DNA of 64,000 nt from the NCBI GenBank assembly GCA_036971475.1, contig JBAIZL010000001.1, positions 79,756,373-79,820,372 on the forward strand. Direction: 5' to 3'. The translations under genes and the position numbers were made by a program. The notes below the pieces were generated by a model. The model was not told the DNA's origin, searched no databases, and worked only from the letters and a program-made list of their open reading frames with translations. This stretch comes from Prosapia bicincta (Eukaryota > Arthropoda > Insecta > Hemiptera > Cercopidae). This document shows positions 1 through 12,400 of the stretch, piece after piece; positions within the stretch are counted from its first letter, which is position 1, and every line of letters starts with the position of its first letter.

Positions 1-827
1 AGTTATAATAATAACATGTTTCTATTTTATATACAGACTTTCAAATGCGTTTTTCTATATTTAAACCTATACTTATTCTTTGTATTCGTGACAAAGAGTC
101 TCAATAAGGAAATGTACTCATCGTCAAAACAACAACTACAGAAAAAATTTCAATAGAAAAAAGTTTTGTTTTTGTTCCAAAACAAAAGTCATAAAAACTC
201 TTTAATCTGCCTTTGAATGTGGGGAGGCAATAATCCTTAGCAGTACTGTTATAAAATGGAGTTGGAATAGGGGATATAAAATGTAGCCTATGTGTGTTGT
301 ATAATACTAGCAAAATCGTTTGAGTGGAAGCCGGATGTGCCGGCGTCGGTTATATTGCAACCCATCGCAAGGCGTCTGTAACTGATTTTTAAACCACTTA
401 TATTTTATTCATACTCTAAATTAGAACAATATGTTTGGTAGCTACGAGTCGTTTTTATAGCGAGTATTTCTATCTCTTTAAGATTTTTCATCTCATTTCC
501 TTTGCTTGACCTAAACAACAATCCAGGTTGTTAGTCGCCGCTGTATTATGAGTGACAAATTTCTTCTCATTTAGAATGACTCAGGCTGCTTAGAACTGCT
601 ATAGGTCGACGATAAACATTCTAATTAAATAACTAATAGGTAATTATTTCTTTAAGGGAACATAAACTCAGATTTAGTACATCCCAATATACAGGTCAAG
701 ATTTGAAACATGTTTCAAGCTTTCCCATAATACATTGATTGAAAGTATTAGGATTGCGTATATGAGACTATTATTACCTTTACTATTATATAAAAGATAG
801 CCTGGAATTATTTTGTATATGTAATGT

Positions 828-831
<4 letters not shown>
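1..831. other. Intronic or intergenic DNA, no gene seen
   Basis: No cadherin-like exon, RNA gene or transposase signal is visible on either strand. The sequence is AT-rich and non-repetitive. It lies upstream of exon A at 23180, which opens inside a codon, so it is most likely part of a large intron of the same gene. Confidence 0.5.

Positions 832-901
<70 letters not shown>
832..901. repeat. (TA)n microsatellite
   Basis: About 35 uninterrupted TA dinucleotides directly abut the left arm of the fold-back element that follows. The open reading frames that run through it (Tyr/Ile repeats) are artefacts of the repeat. Confidence 0.97.
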
Positions 902-904
<3 letters not shown>

Positions 905-1081
905 AACTAAGTCAAAATACAAATACAAGAATTATAATTGAATTTACAATTCAAAGCTTTTCGTTGGCTAACAGTACATTGTTTAATTTTCCTGATGATG
1001 TTGGTACTGTTAGCCAACGAAAAGCTTTGAATTGTAAATTCAATTATAATTCTTGTATTTGTATTTTGACTTATGTTCTTT
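902..1081 (+). mobile_element. Fold-back element, subfamily B, with hammerhead-like core
   Basis: The left arm (about 902-977) is the reverse complement of the right arm (1004-1081) apart from a one-base indel near the outer end. The central segment is 978-1003. CTGATGA lies at 992-998, then T, then the helix strands GTTGG (1000-1004) and CCAAC (1014-1018), then GAAA (1019-1022), then a self-complementary AAGCTT run. This order matches the conserved parts of a hammerhead ribozyme. The right flank holds a tail (about 1082-1108) resembling the tail of the copies at 47353 and 55003. (TA)n lies on both sides. No protein is encoded. Element status is inferred from the sister copies; catalysis is unproven. 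Confidence 0.75.
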
Positions 1082-1108
1082 ATTAATACACAAGAATACA
1101 TATTGCGA

Positions 1109-1119
1109 TATATATATAT

Positions 1120-1187
<68 letters not shown>
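1109..1187. repeat. (TA)n microsatellite, interrupted
   Basis: A second TA tract follows the fold-back element and its short tail, with one AAATA interruption near 1131. With the tract at 832-901 it brackets the element. Confidence 0.95.
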
Positions 1188-1190
<3 letters not shown>

Positions 1191-3150
1191 CTCTTATAAA
1201 TATTGAATATGTTTTGCGGAAATATAAATTCATTACATATATAGTAATGACATTTACGTAACGAAGTACATCATCATTACGATCATTAGCTATTAATAAA
1301 ATACATAAATAGAAATTAAATCAAACGCCATTTTGAAATATTATTCTTCTGGCGTTAAGCGTAGATAGGTTGGTCTTGCATGAATGCGTGTTTAATAAGA
1401 GTTAAATAAATTTATTTCAATAAAAATCAAATTCACTTTAATATTTAAACTGAGTATTTAGGTAAACATGAAGATCAGCATCTACTTGTGGAAGTCTGCA
1501 CACATTAGGATTTCTAACATTATAAAATGTTCAGTATTAAAAAAAAACTCAAGTATCATCCATTCTGGCGTTTAACACTGTACTATACAAAATATTTGTG
1601 AACGAACAACTGTTTGTGTCTTAATGCGTTTCACTGCATATGTTAGTGTTGCTACATTTACAACATAGGAACATAGAGAGCTATTCTGTGGGTTTAAACT
1701 AGGTGGTCGAATCGTTCCGGATCAAGTATCTAATCATTTTACTCCGTTCAAGTGTAAATACAATCCTACGAGTTCTAGGAACATGTGATTTTATTTAATA
1801 TGGTTTAAATACACTCGGAAGAGATGGAGGTTTACTTTGATTAGCTGTAGTGAATACATATGAATTAAGAAAGTATCAAAATTCGAAAATCAGATGAAAT
1901 TTTAGACATACTTCTATAAAAAAGTGACATTTCTTTATCAAATTGAATCTTAATACTTAATTAATATATTATAAGCTACATAATGAATTAGTGAGATAAA
2001 TATTCTCTAGCAATGTTCGGTAGGTTACTGATCTCATTGAAGCAGTTAAATCACTATTTGCAGCCAACTGCCCTATTTAACTTTTATATTTAGCCTCAAC
2101 TATTTAATTCATATAGGTACAAGACTGAATTTGAATCGTCAAATTGAAGAGGGTAAAACTTAATTTGGATTCTGAAATGGGTTTAGCACCAAGCAAGCAT
2201 TGTTTGCTTATAATGTAATTATCACAACGAGGCGTAGCCGGGAATGTCGGTGGATGTGTTTGTTTCGCTGATTACACGAACGCTTTCGGTAGATTTAGAC
2301 ATAATATACTGATTACATTTTGAAAAGGAAGCGTATTGATAAACAATGCACCCCATTATAATCAATCTATTAGAAGTGACATGTCTTACAGGAATAGAAG
2401 GCACGCGGGAAAACACAGCAATACATAGAGGTGTTTGCAAGGTTGTAAATTAACACAGGTGTTAACTAATGTTTACTCTGAGAATGTATTTCAAACTTTT
2501 TGTATCAAAGTTCAGTTGAAATAAATTAAAGAGAAAAATAAATTTCAAGTTGAGATGATATTATAGCAATACTTTAATAGCAATACTGATTAATGAAGAA
2601 CGTGACAAAAAGTATACTAATATAAAAGTAAACACAAAATTAGACAAATATAATCTTGGTATTAATATTTAAATATTCATACAGTTATCGAAACCGGTAA
2701 AACAGAAACGTTAGCATAACGATACCCATAGCTTGGAATAAGTAGACCATTATAAATATCTGGGATCGCTTATGAAGAAAAGTCGACAATGATCAAGAAA
2801 TAAAGGCTAGAAGTGGGAATTAGATCACCGAGAAGCCATTTCATGTTTTTCTTTCTCTTAAATAAAACTTAAAATGCTACGTTGATTTATGAAATGAAGT
2901 AGGACTTTGAAGTCGGATACCGTGAAAGTATCTGTCTTTTCAGTCATGATTTGTTCTCAAAGAATTTAGTTATTTAATCTAAAGGATCACTTGAATGGAG
3001 ATGGTTGTTCATGTGGATTTGACGGAAAAATAGATACAATGTTGTAATTGAAAATTTAATAAACATTATAAAATATTATATTCACAACAGCTAAAGCAAT
3101 GATATTAGGAAATACCCGTGGAAGGTGGAGATCGTATTAGAAAAATCTAA
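1188..3150. other. Intronic DNA, nothing recognised
   Basis: AT-rich single-copy sequence. I see no exon with a cadherin signature, no tRNA-like fold and no transposon protein. A 72-codon minus-strand frame at 2222-2440 has no recognisable motif and is treated as chance. Confidence 0.5.
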
Positions 3151-3154
3151 TGTG

Positions 3155-3219
<65 letters not shown>

Positions 3220-3498
3220 TGTGGTTGGGTGTGTTTGTGTGTGGGTGTGTGTGTGGGTGGGTGTGGGTGGGTGTGGGTGGGTGTGGGTGTGTGTGGGTGT
3301 GTGTGTGTTGGTGGGTGGGGGGTGGGTATGTGTGTGTGTAGGTGGGGGTGGGGGTATATGTGTGTGTGAGTGTGTGTCTGTGTGTGTGTGTGGGTGGGTG
3401 GGGGAGGGGTGTGTGTGTGTGTGTGTGTGGGTGGGGGTGGGGGTTATATGTGTGTGTGAGTGTGTGTGTGTGTCTGTGTGTCTGTGTGTGTCTGTGTA
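3151..3498 (+). repeat. Compound (GT)n / GGGT-rich microsatellite
   Basis: The tract starts as pure GT and changes into a patchwork of GTGGGTGG, GGGGTGGG and GTGTCTGT blocks. Many runs of three or more G lie on the plus strand, the coding strand of the surrounding gene. Cys/Val and His/Thr repeat reading frames through it are artefacts. Confidence 0.95.
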
Positions 3499-4304
3499 CA
3501 AGATAAAAAGTTATTTTTACCCATATTTTAAAAATTACGGAGGAAAAGGTATAAACATAAGGGGAGGAGGGAAGTGCACTTCTTTACAAGTTCAACATTT
3601 GTTCTCAAGTAGGTCGATTCACAATCTTAGAACCGGCCAACTCCTTATCGGAACATATTTAACGACTAGTTCCCATCGTAGCCTCCATTGGGTGCCCGCT
3701 GTAGCAAATTTTATTAACTAAAACTGTAGTTTTAAAGTATTTGAAAAACGTTAAATGCTTTATTTTTCAATTTAGATTTTTTACGGATTGCTAGGATTTC
3801 TACCCAAAACTGTAAATATTATTTATGGAGGGTGTTTAATTATTTACTGGCATGAGCTTCATGACAGAATATGAATAAAACCTCACTTCGATTCCCTCCA
3901 CAACGATGATCTAAACAATTTTTTATTGTCGCTAATTCCTAACTTAAAAATTCAAAACTATAAAATGTCTTGTAAAAGAGTATTTTTTAGATTCATTTCG
4001 GATCCATCTATTATCAGCTTGTTAGTCATATCTGCAGAAGCTGATATTTACAAGATTTTAGTTTTATTTACTTTGTTTCTTAAAATTATACGGTGAAAAA
4101 CGATATTTTTTAAAACTGCTTGTCGTAAATGATTTTTAGTTTAGCCTTGAACTTTGTCTCAAAGGACATCTTTAATTTTTTTGAGATTCAATTTTAATAT
4201 AAATCAAACATTAAAATTAGGAAAATGGTGGACTCCAAAATGGAAGATGATAGAATTTAAATTAATTATTTGCATATGTCATTAAAGTATAGATTAATTA
4301 GTTG

Positions 4305-4306
<2 letters not shown>
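3499..4306. other. Intronic DNA, nothing recognised
   Basis: The first 220 bases after the GT tract are slightly GC-richer and may be an old repeat remnant, but no family could be named. The rest is plain AT-rich sequence. Confidence 0.45.

Positions 4307-4343
<37 letters not shown>
4307..4343. repeat. (TA)n microsatellite
   Basis: About 18 TA units, ending at the short non-repetitive segment described next. Confidence 0.95.
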
Positions 4344-4346
<3 letters not shown>

Positions 4347-4419
4347 GAGTCTCCATAATTCGAGCTAGACGGGCCCGAGATTTTAAATGTCGGCAGCCTA
4401 GCTGATTATTCCCGCGGAT
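4344..4419. mobile_element. Possible pogo/Tigger-like terminal remnant between TA tracts
   Basis: A 76-base GC-richer island sits between two TA repeats. Its left edge reads GTAGAGTCTCCATAATTCGA, which resembles the terminal inverted repeats of pogo/Tigger-type Tc1-mariner elements, which insert at TA. No transposase and no matching opposite terminus are visible, so the call rests on one short resemblance and could be wrong. Confidence 0.3.
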
Positions 4420-4420
4420 G

Positions 4421-4489
<69 letters not shown>
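4420..4489. repeat. (TA)n microsatellite, interrupted
   Basis: TA repeat with one AAATA interruption near 4432, on the right of the 76-base island. Confidence 0.95.
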
Positions 4490-4491
<2 letters not shown>

Positions 4492-5118
4492 GGTTAGAGT
4501 TATTTTATTGCAGTAATTTACAGCATTAAAACTTAATAAATTAAAAAGAAAATAAGCTATACCATAGTTCGAGGTAATTATCAATCATTTAGAGTTTTTT
4601 TATTTCCTTATGCATTACCGAAAAATTAATATTTTCCCATCATAAAATAAACAACTATTTTAAAACGACGGGTGACGCTCCAAATCAAACTAATTTGTTT
4701 TGTGCAGTTTAGGCAAAAATAAATAATAAAGAACAATTACGTTACGGTTTCTTGTGTGAATACATAAATAAAATATAAACATAATGGGTCGCTCTATTTT
4801 ATTTAAAATGGTCAGCCCTAAGTTTACTTAAAAATCTACACTCACAACACTCTATTATTCAACACAAAAAATAACAATGGCTATAATATATTGAAAACAT
4901 TACAAATTATCAACCAAGCTAAAGGTGATGGAAATTTTTTATCAGTTGCTAGTGGAACAATTTCTATTATAACTGTAGGAATTTTTTAATCTGAAGAATA
5001 TCGGAAATATTCAGATATTTCCTTAAACTCTCATTACGTCCAATAATTGAGGTTGAACTGCAAGTAATATCTTATAGCTATTATCTAAAATATTATTCTT
5101 TTTGTAATTTAAAATACG

Positions 5119-5171
<53 letters not shown>

Positions 5172-6486
5172 CTCTAAGCAATTTAGAAAATGTAGGAGTT
5201 TGTTACGCTTTCATAAGCATAGCGTAATTCTCTCACATCACACGGCTATGCTTCCTAATTGCTATGACTGTTAATTGCCTGATTCATGTTTAACGGTTAC
5301 ACATGTTATATTATTTATATGCTTATATTACACTCAAGTAAGGTCTTGCTTCAATATGCATAATATGATATTTTTAAATATAAGAATGTAGGTCTACTGC
5401 ACAAATTTACAATTGGTAGAATACAAATTTTGTATATTTTTATACCTAAACATTAATGATTTTCCCGAGGTAGCCCTACATTTATATTGTTAAACAACTT
5501 AAGAATTAATTGTTGTTGATTTAATTTGAGAGTTGTTTTGTTTAAAAAACACTCTAAGAGTAAGCTTACGTTTAAAAAACAAAATTGACTAAATAAACAA
5601 ATGTATAAAAATTATTGTCCGAAACACAGTCCAAAAACAAATATTGTGAAATAAGAATTTTATTTGTTTTTTGTTAGAATTTGTCTTTGTGGAAAGTTAG
5701 TATAACTTGGTTCAAAGTAAATACTCTCGCCCCTGGTTAAGTCTACCCTTAGGCCCAAGGTTAAACTTCCGAGGCCTCCCAAAGAGTACAAATTCTAAAT
5801 AAAGCTTTAAAAAACAGTAAAACAAGCTGGCTGTGGAAAATGTAACTACTATAAATACAAATATTAGATACAAACTCCTAACTCTATACAATTATTGTAA
5901 TATAATATAAAATCGTTGTTGTAGCTTATATTTTGTTTTCCTTAGGCCTACATTTTTTCCTAATGATATTGTATAAATTAAATTTTACAGTCAACTTTCG
6001 TGTCTTTGGCCATTGTAAGACCTCACTTTTAAACCATCCTTTGACTTGTTTAGTGTTAGTGTAGTTTGAAATTACACCTTGTTTGAAGAGAGTAACTAGC
6101 AAGTTATAATGAACTTTACAGTAGTTCCTAAAAACCTAACTATCTTATCAATATTTACTGTTACCCTCAATAAAATGTTATATAAAGTCTGTTATTAGGA
6201 GTTTTCTTAATAAATTGTTAAACTGAAACATATAGTCCTAGGCCTAGGAATGTTACCATTTCATACTGTATGTTGGGCTACAATTAAAGAAAGGATGACA
6301 GAAATTAAAAATAAATTTTTAAGATACATTCAGCACAAAGACAAATTAGGAAATCTACAACAACCAAAAATGGTCTTAGTTATTTTGTCGTAAATATTAA
6401 AAAGAATTGTTTTAATGAGTGAAGAATAATCGATTTATTATAGATACGTTTTTACAACTAATTTGTTGTCATTTTCAAGTCATTAC
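4490..6486. other. Intronic DNA with one TA tract
   Basis: No gene is seen. A (TA)n tract lies at 5120-5167. The remainder is AT-rich and non-repetitive up to the first unit of the 83-bp array. Confidence 0.5.
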
Positions 6487-9400
6487 AAAACCTATGGCCT
6501 GAAAGGATTACTATCGATGTCAATACTCTAAGCATTGAGTTGTTAAAGCTACAATGGGATAGGAACTATAAAACCTATGGCCTGAAAGGGTTACTATCGT
6601 TGTCAATACTCTAAGCATTGAGTTGTTAAAGCTACAATGGGATAGTAACTATAAAACTTATGGCCTGAAAGGGTTACTATCGTTGTCAATACTCTAAGCA
6701 TTGAGTTGTTAAAGCTACAATGGGATAGTAACTATAAAACCTATGGCCTGAAAGGATTACTATCGTTGTCAATACTCTAAGCATTGAGTTGTTAAAGCTA
6801 CAATGGGATAGTAACTATAAAACCTATGGCCTGAAAGGGTTACTATCGTTGTCAATACTCTAAGCATTGAGTTGTTAAAGCTACAATGGGATAGTAACTA
6901 TAAAACCTATGGCCTGAAAGGGTTACTATCGTTGTCAATACTCTAAGCATTGAGTTGTTAAACCTACAATGGGATAGTAACTATAAAACCTATGGCCTGA
7001 AAGGGTTACTATCGTTGTCAATACTCTAAGCATTGAGTTGTTAAAGCTACAATAGGATAGTAACTATAAAACCTATGGCCTGAAAGGGTTACTATCGTTG
7101 TCAATACTCTAAGCATTGAGTTGTTAAAGCTACAATGGGATAGTAACTATAAAACCTATGGCCTGAAAGAATTACTATCGTTGTCAATACTCTAAGCATT
7201 GAGTTGTTAAAGCTACAATGGGATAGTAACTATAAAACCTATGGCCTGAAAGGGTTACTATCGTTGTCAATACTCTAAGCATTGAGTTGTTAAAGCTACA
7301 ATGGGATAGGAACTATAAAACCAATGGCCTGAAAGGATTACTATCGTTGTCAATACTCTAAGCATTGAGTTGTTAAAGCTACAATGGGATAGTAACTATA
7401 AAACCTATGGCCTGAAAGGGTTACTATCGATGTCAATACTCTAAGCATTGAGTTGTTAAAGCTACAATGGGATAGTAACTATAAAACCTATGGCCTGAAA
7501 GGGTTACTATCGATGTCAATACTCTAAGCATTGAGTTGTTAAAGCTACAATGAGATAGTAACTATAAAACCTATGGCCTGAAAGGGTTACTATCGATGTC
7601 AATACTCTAAGCATTGAGTTGTTAAAGCTACAATGAGATAGTAACTATAAAACCTATGGCCTGAAAGGATTACTATCGATGTCAATACTCTAAGCATTGA
7701 GTTGTTAAAGCTACAATGAGATAGTAACTATAAAACCTATGGCCTGAAAGGGTTACTATCGATGTCAATACTCTAAGCATTGAGTTGTTAAAGCTACAAT
7801 GGGATAGGAACTATAAAACCTATGGCCTGAAAGGGTTACTATCAATGTCAATACTCTAAGCATTGAGTTGTTAAAGCTACAATGGGATAGTAACTATAAA
7901 ACCTATGGCCTGAAAGGGTTACTATCGATGTCAAAACTCTAAGCATTGAGTTGTTAAAGCTACAATGAGATAGGAACTATAAAACCTATGGCCTGAAAGG
8001 GTTACTATCGATGTCAATACTCTAAGCATTGAGTTGTTAAAGCTACAATGGGATAGGAACTATAAAACCTATGGCCTGAAAGGGTTACTATCGATGTCAA
8101 TACTCTAAGCATTGAGTTGTTAAAGCTACAATGGGATAGGAACTATAAAACCTATGGCCTGAAAGGGTTACTATCGATGTCAATACTCTAAGCATTGAGT
8201 TGTTAAAGCTACAATGAGATAGGAACTATAAAACCTATGGCCTGAAAGGGTTACTATCGATGTCAATACTCTAAGCATTGAGTTGTTAAAGCTACAATGG
8301 GATAGGAACTATAAAACCTATGGCCTGAAAGGGTTACTATCAATGTCAATACTCTAAGCATTGAGTTGTTAAAGCTACAATGGGATAGGAACTATAAAAC
8401 CTATGGCCTGAAAGGGTTACTATCAATGTCAATACTCTAAGCATTGAGTTGTTAAAGCTACAATGGGATAGGAACTATAAAACCTATGGCCTGAAAGGGT
8501 TACTATCAATGTCAATACTCTAAGCATTGAGTTGTTAAAGCTACAATGGGATAGGAACTATAAAACCTATGGCCTGAAAGGGTTACTATCGATGTCAATA
8601 CTCTAAGCATTGAGTTGTTAAAGCTACAATGGGATAGGAACTATAAAACCTATGGCCTGAAAGGGTTACTATCAATGTCAATACTCTAAGCATTGAGTTG
8701 TTAAAGCTACAATGGGATAGGAACTATAAAACCTATGGCCTGAAAGGGTTACTATCAATGTCAATCCTCTAAGCATTGAGTTGTTAAAGCTACAATGGGA
8801 TAGGAACTATAAAACCTATGGCCTGAAAGGGTTACTATCAATGTCAATACTCTAAGCATTGAGTTGTTAAAGCTACAATGGGATAGGAACTATAAAACCT
8901 ATGGCCTGAAAGGGTTACTATCGATGTCAATACTCTAAGCATTGAGTTGTTAAAGCTACAATGGGATAGTAACTATAAAACCTATGGCCTGAAAGGGTTA
9001 CTATCGATGTCAATACTCTAAGCATTGAGTTGTTAAAGCTACAATGGGATAGGAACTATAAAACCTATGGCCTGAAAGGGTTACTATCGATGTCAATACT
9101 CTAAGCATTGAGTTGTTAAAGCTACAATGGGATAGGAACTATAAAACCTATGGCCTGAAAGGGTTACTATCAATGTCAATACTCTAAGCATTGATTTGTT
9201 AAAGCTACAATGGGATAGGAACTATAAAACCTATGGCCTGAAAGGGTTACTATCAATGTCAATACTCTAAGCATTGAGTTGTTAAAGCTACAATGGGATA
9301 GGAACTATAAAACCTATGGCCTGAAAGGGTTACTATCAATGTCAATACTCTAAGCATTGAGTTGTTAAAGCTACAATGGGATAGGAACTATAAAACCTAT

Positions 9401-12400
9401 GGCCTGAAAGGGTTACTATCAATGTCCATACTCTAAGCATTACGTTGTTAAAGCTACAATGAGATAGTAACTATAAAACCTATGGCCTGAAAGGGTTACT
9501 ATCGATGTCCATACTCTAAGCATTACGTTGTTAAAGCTACAATGAGATAGTAACTATAAAACCTATGGCCTGAAAGGGTTACTATCGATGTCAATACTCT
9601 AAGCATTACGTTGTTAAAGCTACAATGAGATAGTAACTATAAAACCTATGGCCTGAAAGGGTTACTATCGATGTCAATACTCTAAGCATTACGTTGTTAA
9701 AGCTACAATGAGATAGTAACTATAAAACCTATGGCCTGAAAGGATTACTATCGATGTCAATACTCTAAGCATTGAGTTGTTAAAGCTACAATGAGATAGT
9801 AACTATAAAACCTATGGCCTGAAAGGGTTACTATCGATGTCAATACTCTAAGCATTGAGTTGTTAAAGCTACAATGAGATAGTAACTATAAAACCTATGG
9901 CCTGAAAGGGTTACTATCGTTGTCAATACTCTAAGCATTGAGTTGTTAAAGCTACAATGGGATAGGAACTATAAAACCTATGGCCTGAAAGGGTTACTAT
10001 CGATGTCAATACTCTAAGCATTGAGTTGTTAAAGCTACAATGGGATAGGAACTATAAAACCTATGGCCTGAAAGGGTTACTATCGATGTCAATACTCTAA
10101 GCATTGAGTTGTTAAAGCTACAATGAGATAGGAACTATAAAACCTATGGCCTGAAAGGGTTACTATCGATGTCAATACTCTAAGCATTGAGTTGTTAAAG
10201 CTACAATTGGATAGGAACTATAAAACTTATGGCCTGAAAGGGTTACTATCGATGTCAATACTCTAAGCATTGAGTTGTTAAAGCTACAATGAGATAGGAA
10301 CTATAAAACCTATGGCCTGAAAGGGTTACTATCGATGTCAATACTCTAAGCATTGAGTTGTTAAAGCTACAATTGGATAGGAACTATAAAACTTATGGCC
10401 TGAAAGGATTACTATCGATGTCAATACTCTAAGCATTGAGTTGTTAAAGCTACAATGAGATAGGAACTATAAAACCTATGGCCTGAAAGGGTTACTATCG
10501 ATGTCAATACTCTAAGCATTGAGTTGTTAAAGCTACAATGAGATAGGAACTATAAAACCTATGGCCTGAAAGGGTTACTATCGATGTCAATACTCTAAGC
10601 ATTGAGTTGTTAAAGCTACAATGGGATAGGAACTATAAAACCTATGGCCTGAAAGGGTTACTATCAATGTCAATACTCTAAGCATTGAGTTGTTAAAGCT
10701 ACAATGGGATAGGAACTATAAAACCTATGGCCTGAAAGGGTTACTATCAATGTCAATACTCTAAGCATTGAGTTGTTAAAGCTACAATGGGATAGGAACT
10801 ATAAAACCTATGGCCTGAAAGGGTTACTATCGATGTCAATACTCTAAGCATTGAGTTGTTAAAGCTACAATGGGATAGGAACTATAAAACCTATGGCCTG
10901 AAAGGGTTACTATCAATGTCAATACTCTAAGCATTGAGTTGTTAAAGCTACAATGGGATAGGAACTATAAAACCTATGGCCTGAAAGGATTACTATCGAT
11001 GTCAATACTCTAAGCATTGAGTTGTTAAAGCTACAATGGGATAGTAACTATAAAACCTATGGCCTGAAAGGGTTACTATCAATGTCAATACTCTAAGCAT
11101 TGAGTTGTTAAAGCTACAATGGGATAGGAACTATAAAACCTATGGCCTGAAAGGATTACTATCAATGTCAATACTCTAAGCATTGAGTTGTTAAAGCTAC
11201 AATGGGATAGGAACTATAAAACCTATGGCCTGAAAGGGTTACTATCAATGTCAATACTCTAAGCATTGAGTTGTTAAAGCTACAATGGGATAGTAACTAT
11301 AAAACCTATGGCCTGAAAGGGTTACTATCAATGTCAATACTCTAAGCATTGAGTTGTTAAAGCTACAATGAGATAGGAACTATAAAACCTATGGCCTGAA
11401 AGGGTTACTATCAATGTCAATACTCTAAGCATTGAGTTGTTAAAGCTACAATGGGATAGGAACTATAAAACCTATGGCCTGAAAGGGTTACTATCAATGT
11501 CAATACTCTAAGCATTGAGTTGTTAAAGCTACAATGGGATAGGAACTATAAAACCTATGGCCTGAAAGGGTTACTATCAATGTCAATCCTCTAAGCATTG
11601 AGTTATTAAAGCTACAATGGGATAGGAACTATAAAACCTATGGCCTGAAAGGATTACTATCAATGTCAATACTCTAAGCATTGAGTTGTTAAAGCTACAA
11701 TGGGATAGGAACTATAAAACCTATGGCCTGAAAGGGTTACTATCAATGTCAATACTCTAAGCATTGAGTTGTTAAAGCTACAATGGGATAGGAACTATAA
11801 AACCTATGGCCTGAAAGGGTTACTATCAATGTCAATACTCTAAGCATTGAGTTGTTAAAGCTACAATGGGATAGGAACTATAAAACCTATGGCCTGAAAG
11901 GGTTACTATCAATGTCAATACTCTAAGCATTGAGTTGTTAAAGCTACAATGGGATAGGAACTATAAAACCTATGGCCTGAAAGGGTTACTATCAATGTCA
12001 ATACTCTAAGCATTGAGTTGTTAAAGCTACAATGGGATAGGAACTATAAAACCTATGGCCTGAAAGGGTTACTATCAATGTCAATACTCTAAGCATTGAG
12101 TTGTTAAAGCTACAATGGGATAGGAACTATAAAACCTATGGCCTGAAAGGATTACTATCAATGTCAATACTCTAAGCATTGAGTTGTTAAAGCTACAATG
12201 GGATAGGAACTATAAAACCTATGGCCTGAAAGGGTTACTATCAATGTCAATACTCTAAGCATTGAGTTGTTAAAGCTACAATGGGATAGGAACTATAAAA
12301 CCTATGGCCTGAAAGGGTTACTATCAATGTCAATACTCTAAGCATTGAGTTGTTAAAGCTACAATGGGATAGGAACTATAAAACCTATGGCCTGAAAGGG

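Noticed and set aside
832..1261. Long reading frames of Tyr/Ile repeats on both strands
   Set aside because: They are translations of (TA)n tracts and the fold-back arms; no codon bias or non-repeat core. The same holds for frames over the TA, GT and CA tracts at 3091-3721, 4294-4584, 29092-29504, 43805-44246, 47399-47653 and 51648-51893.
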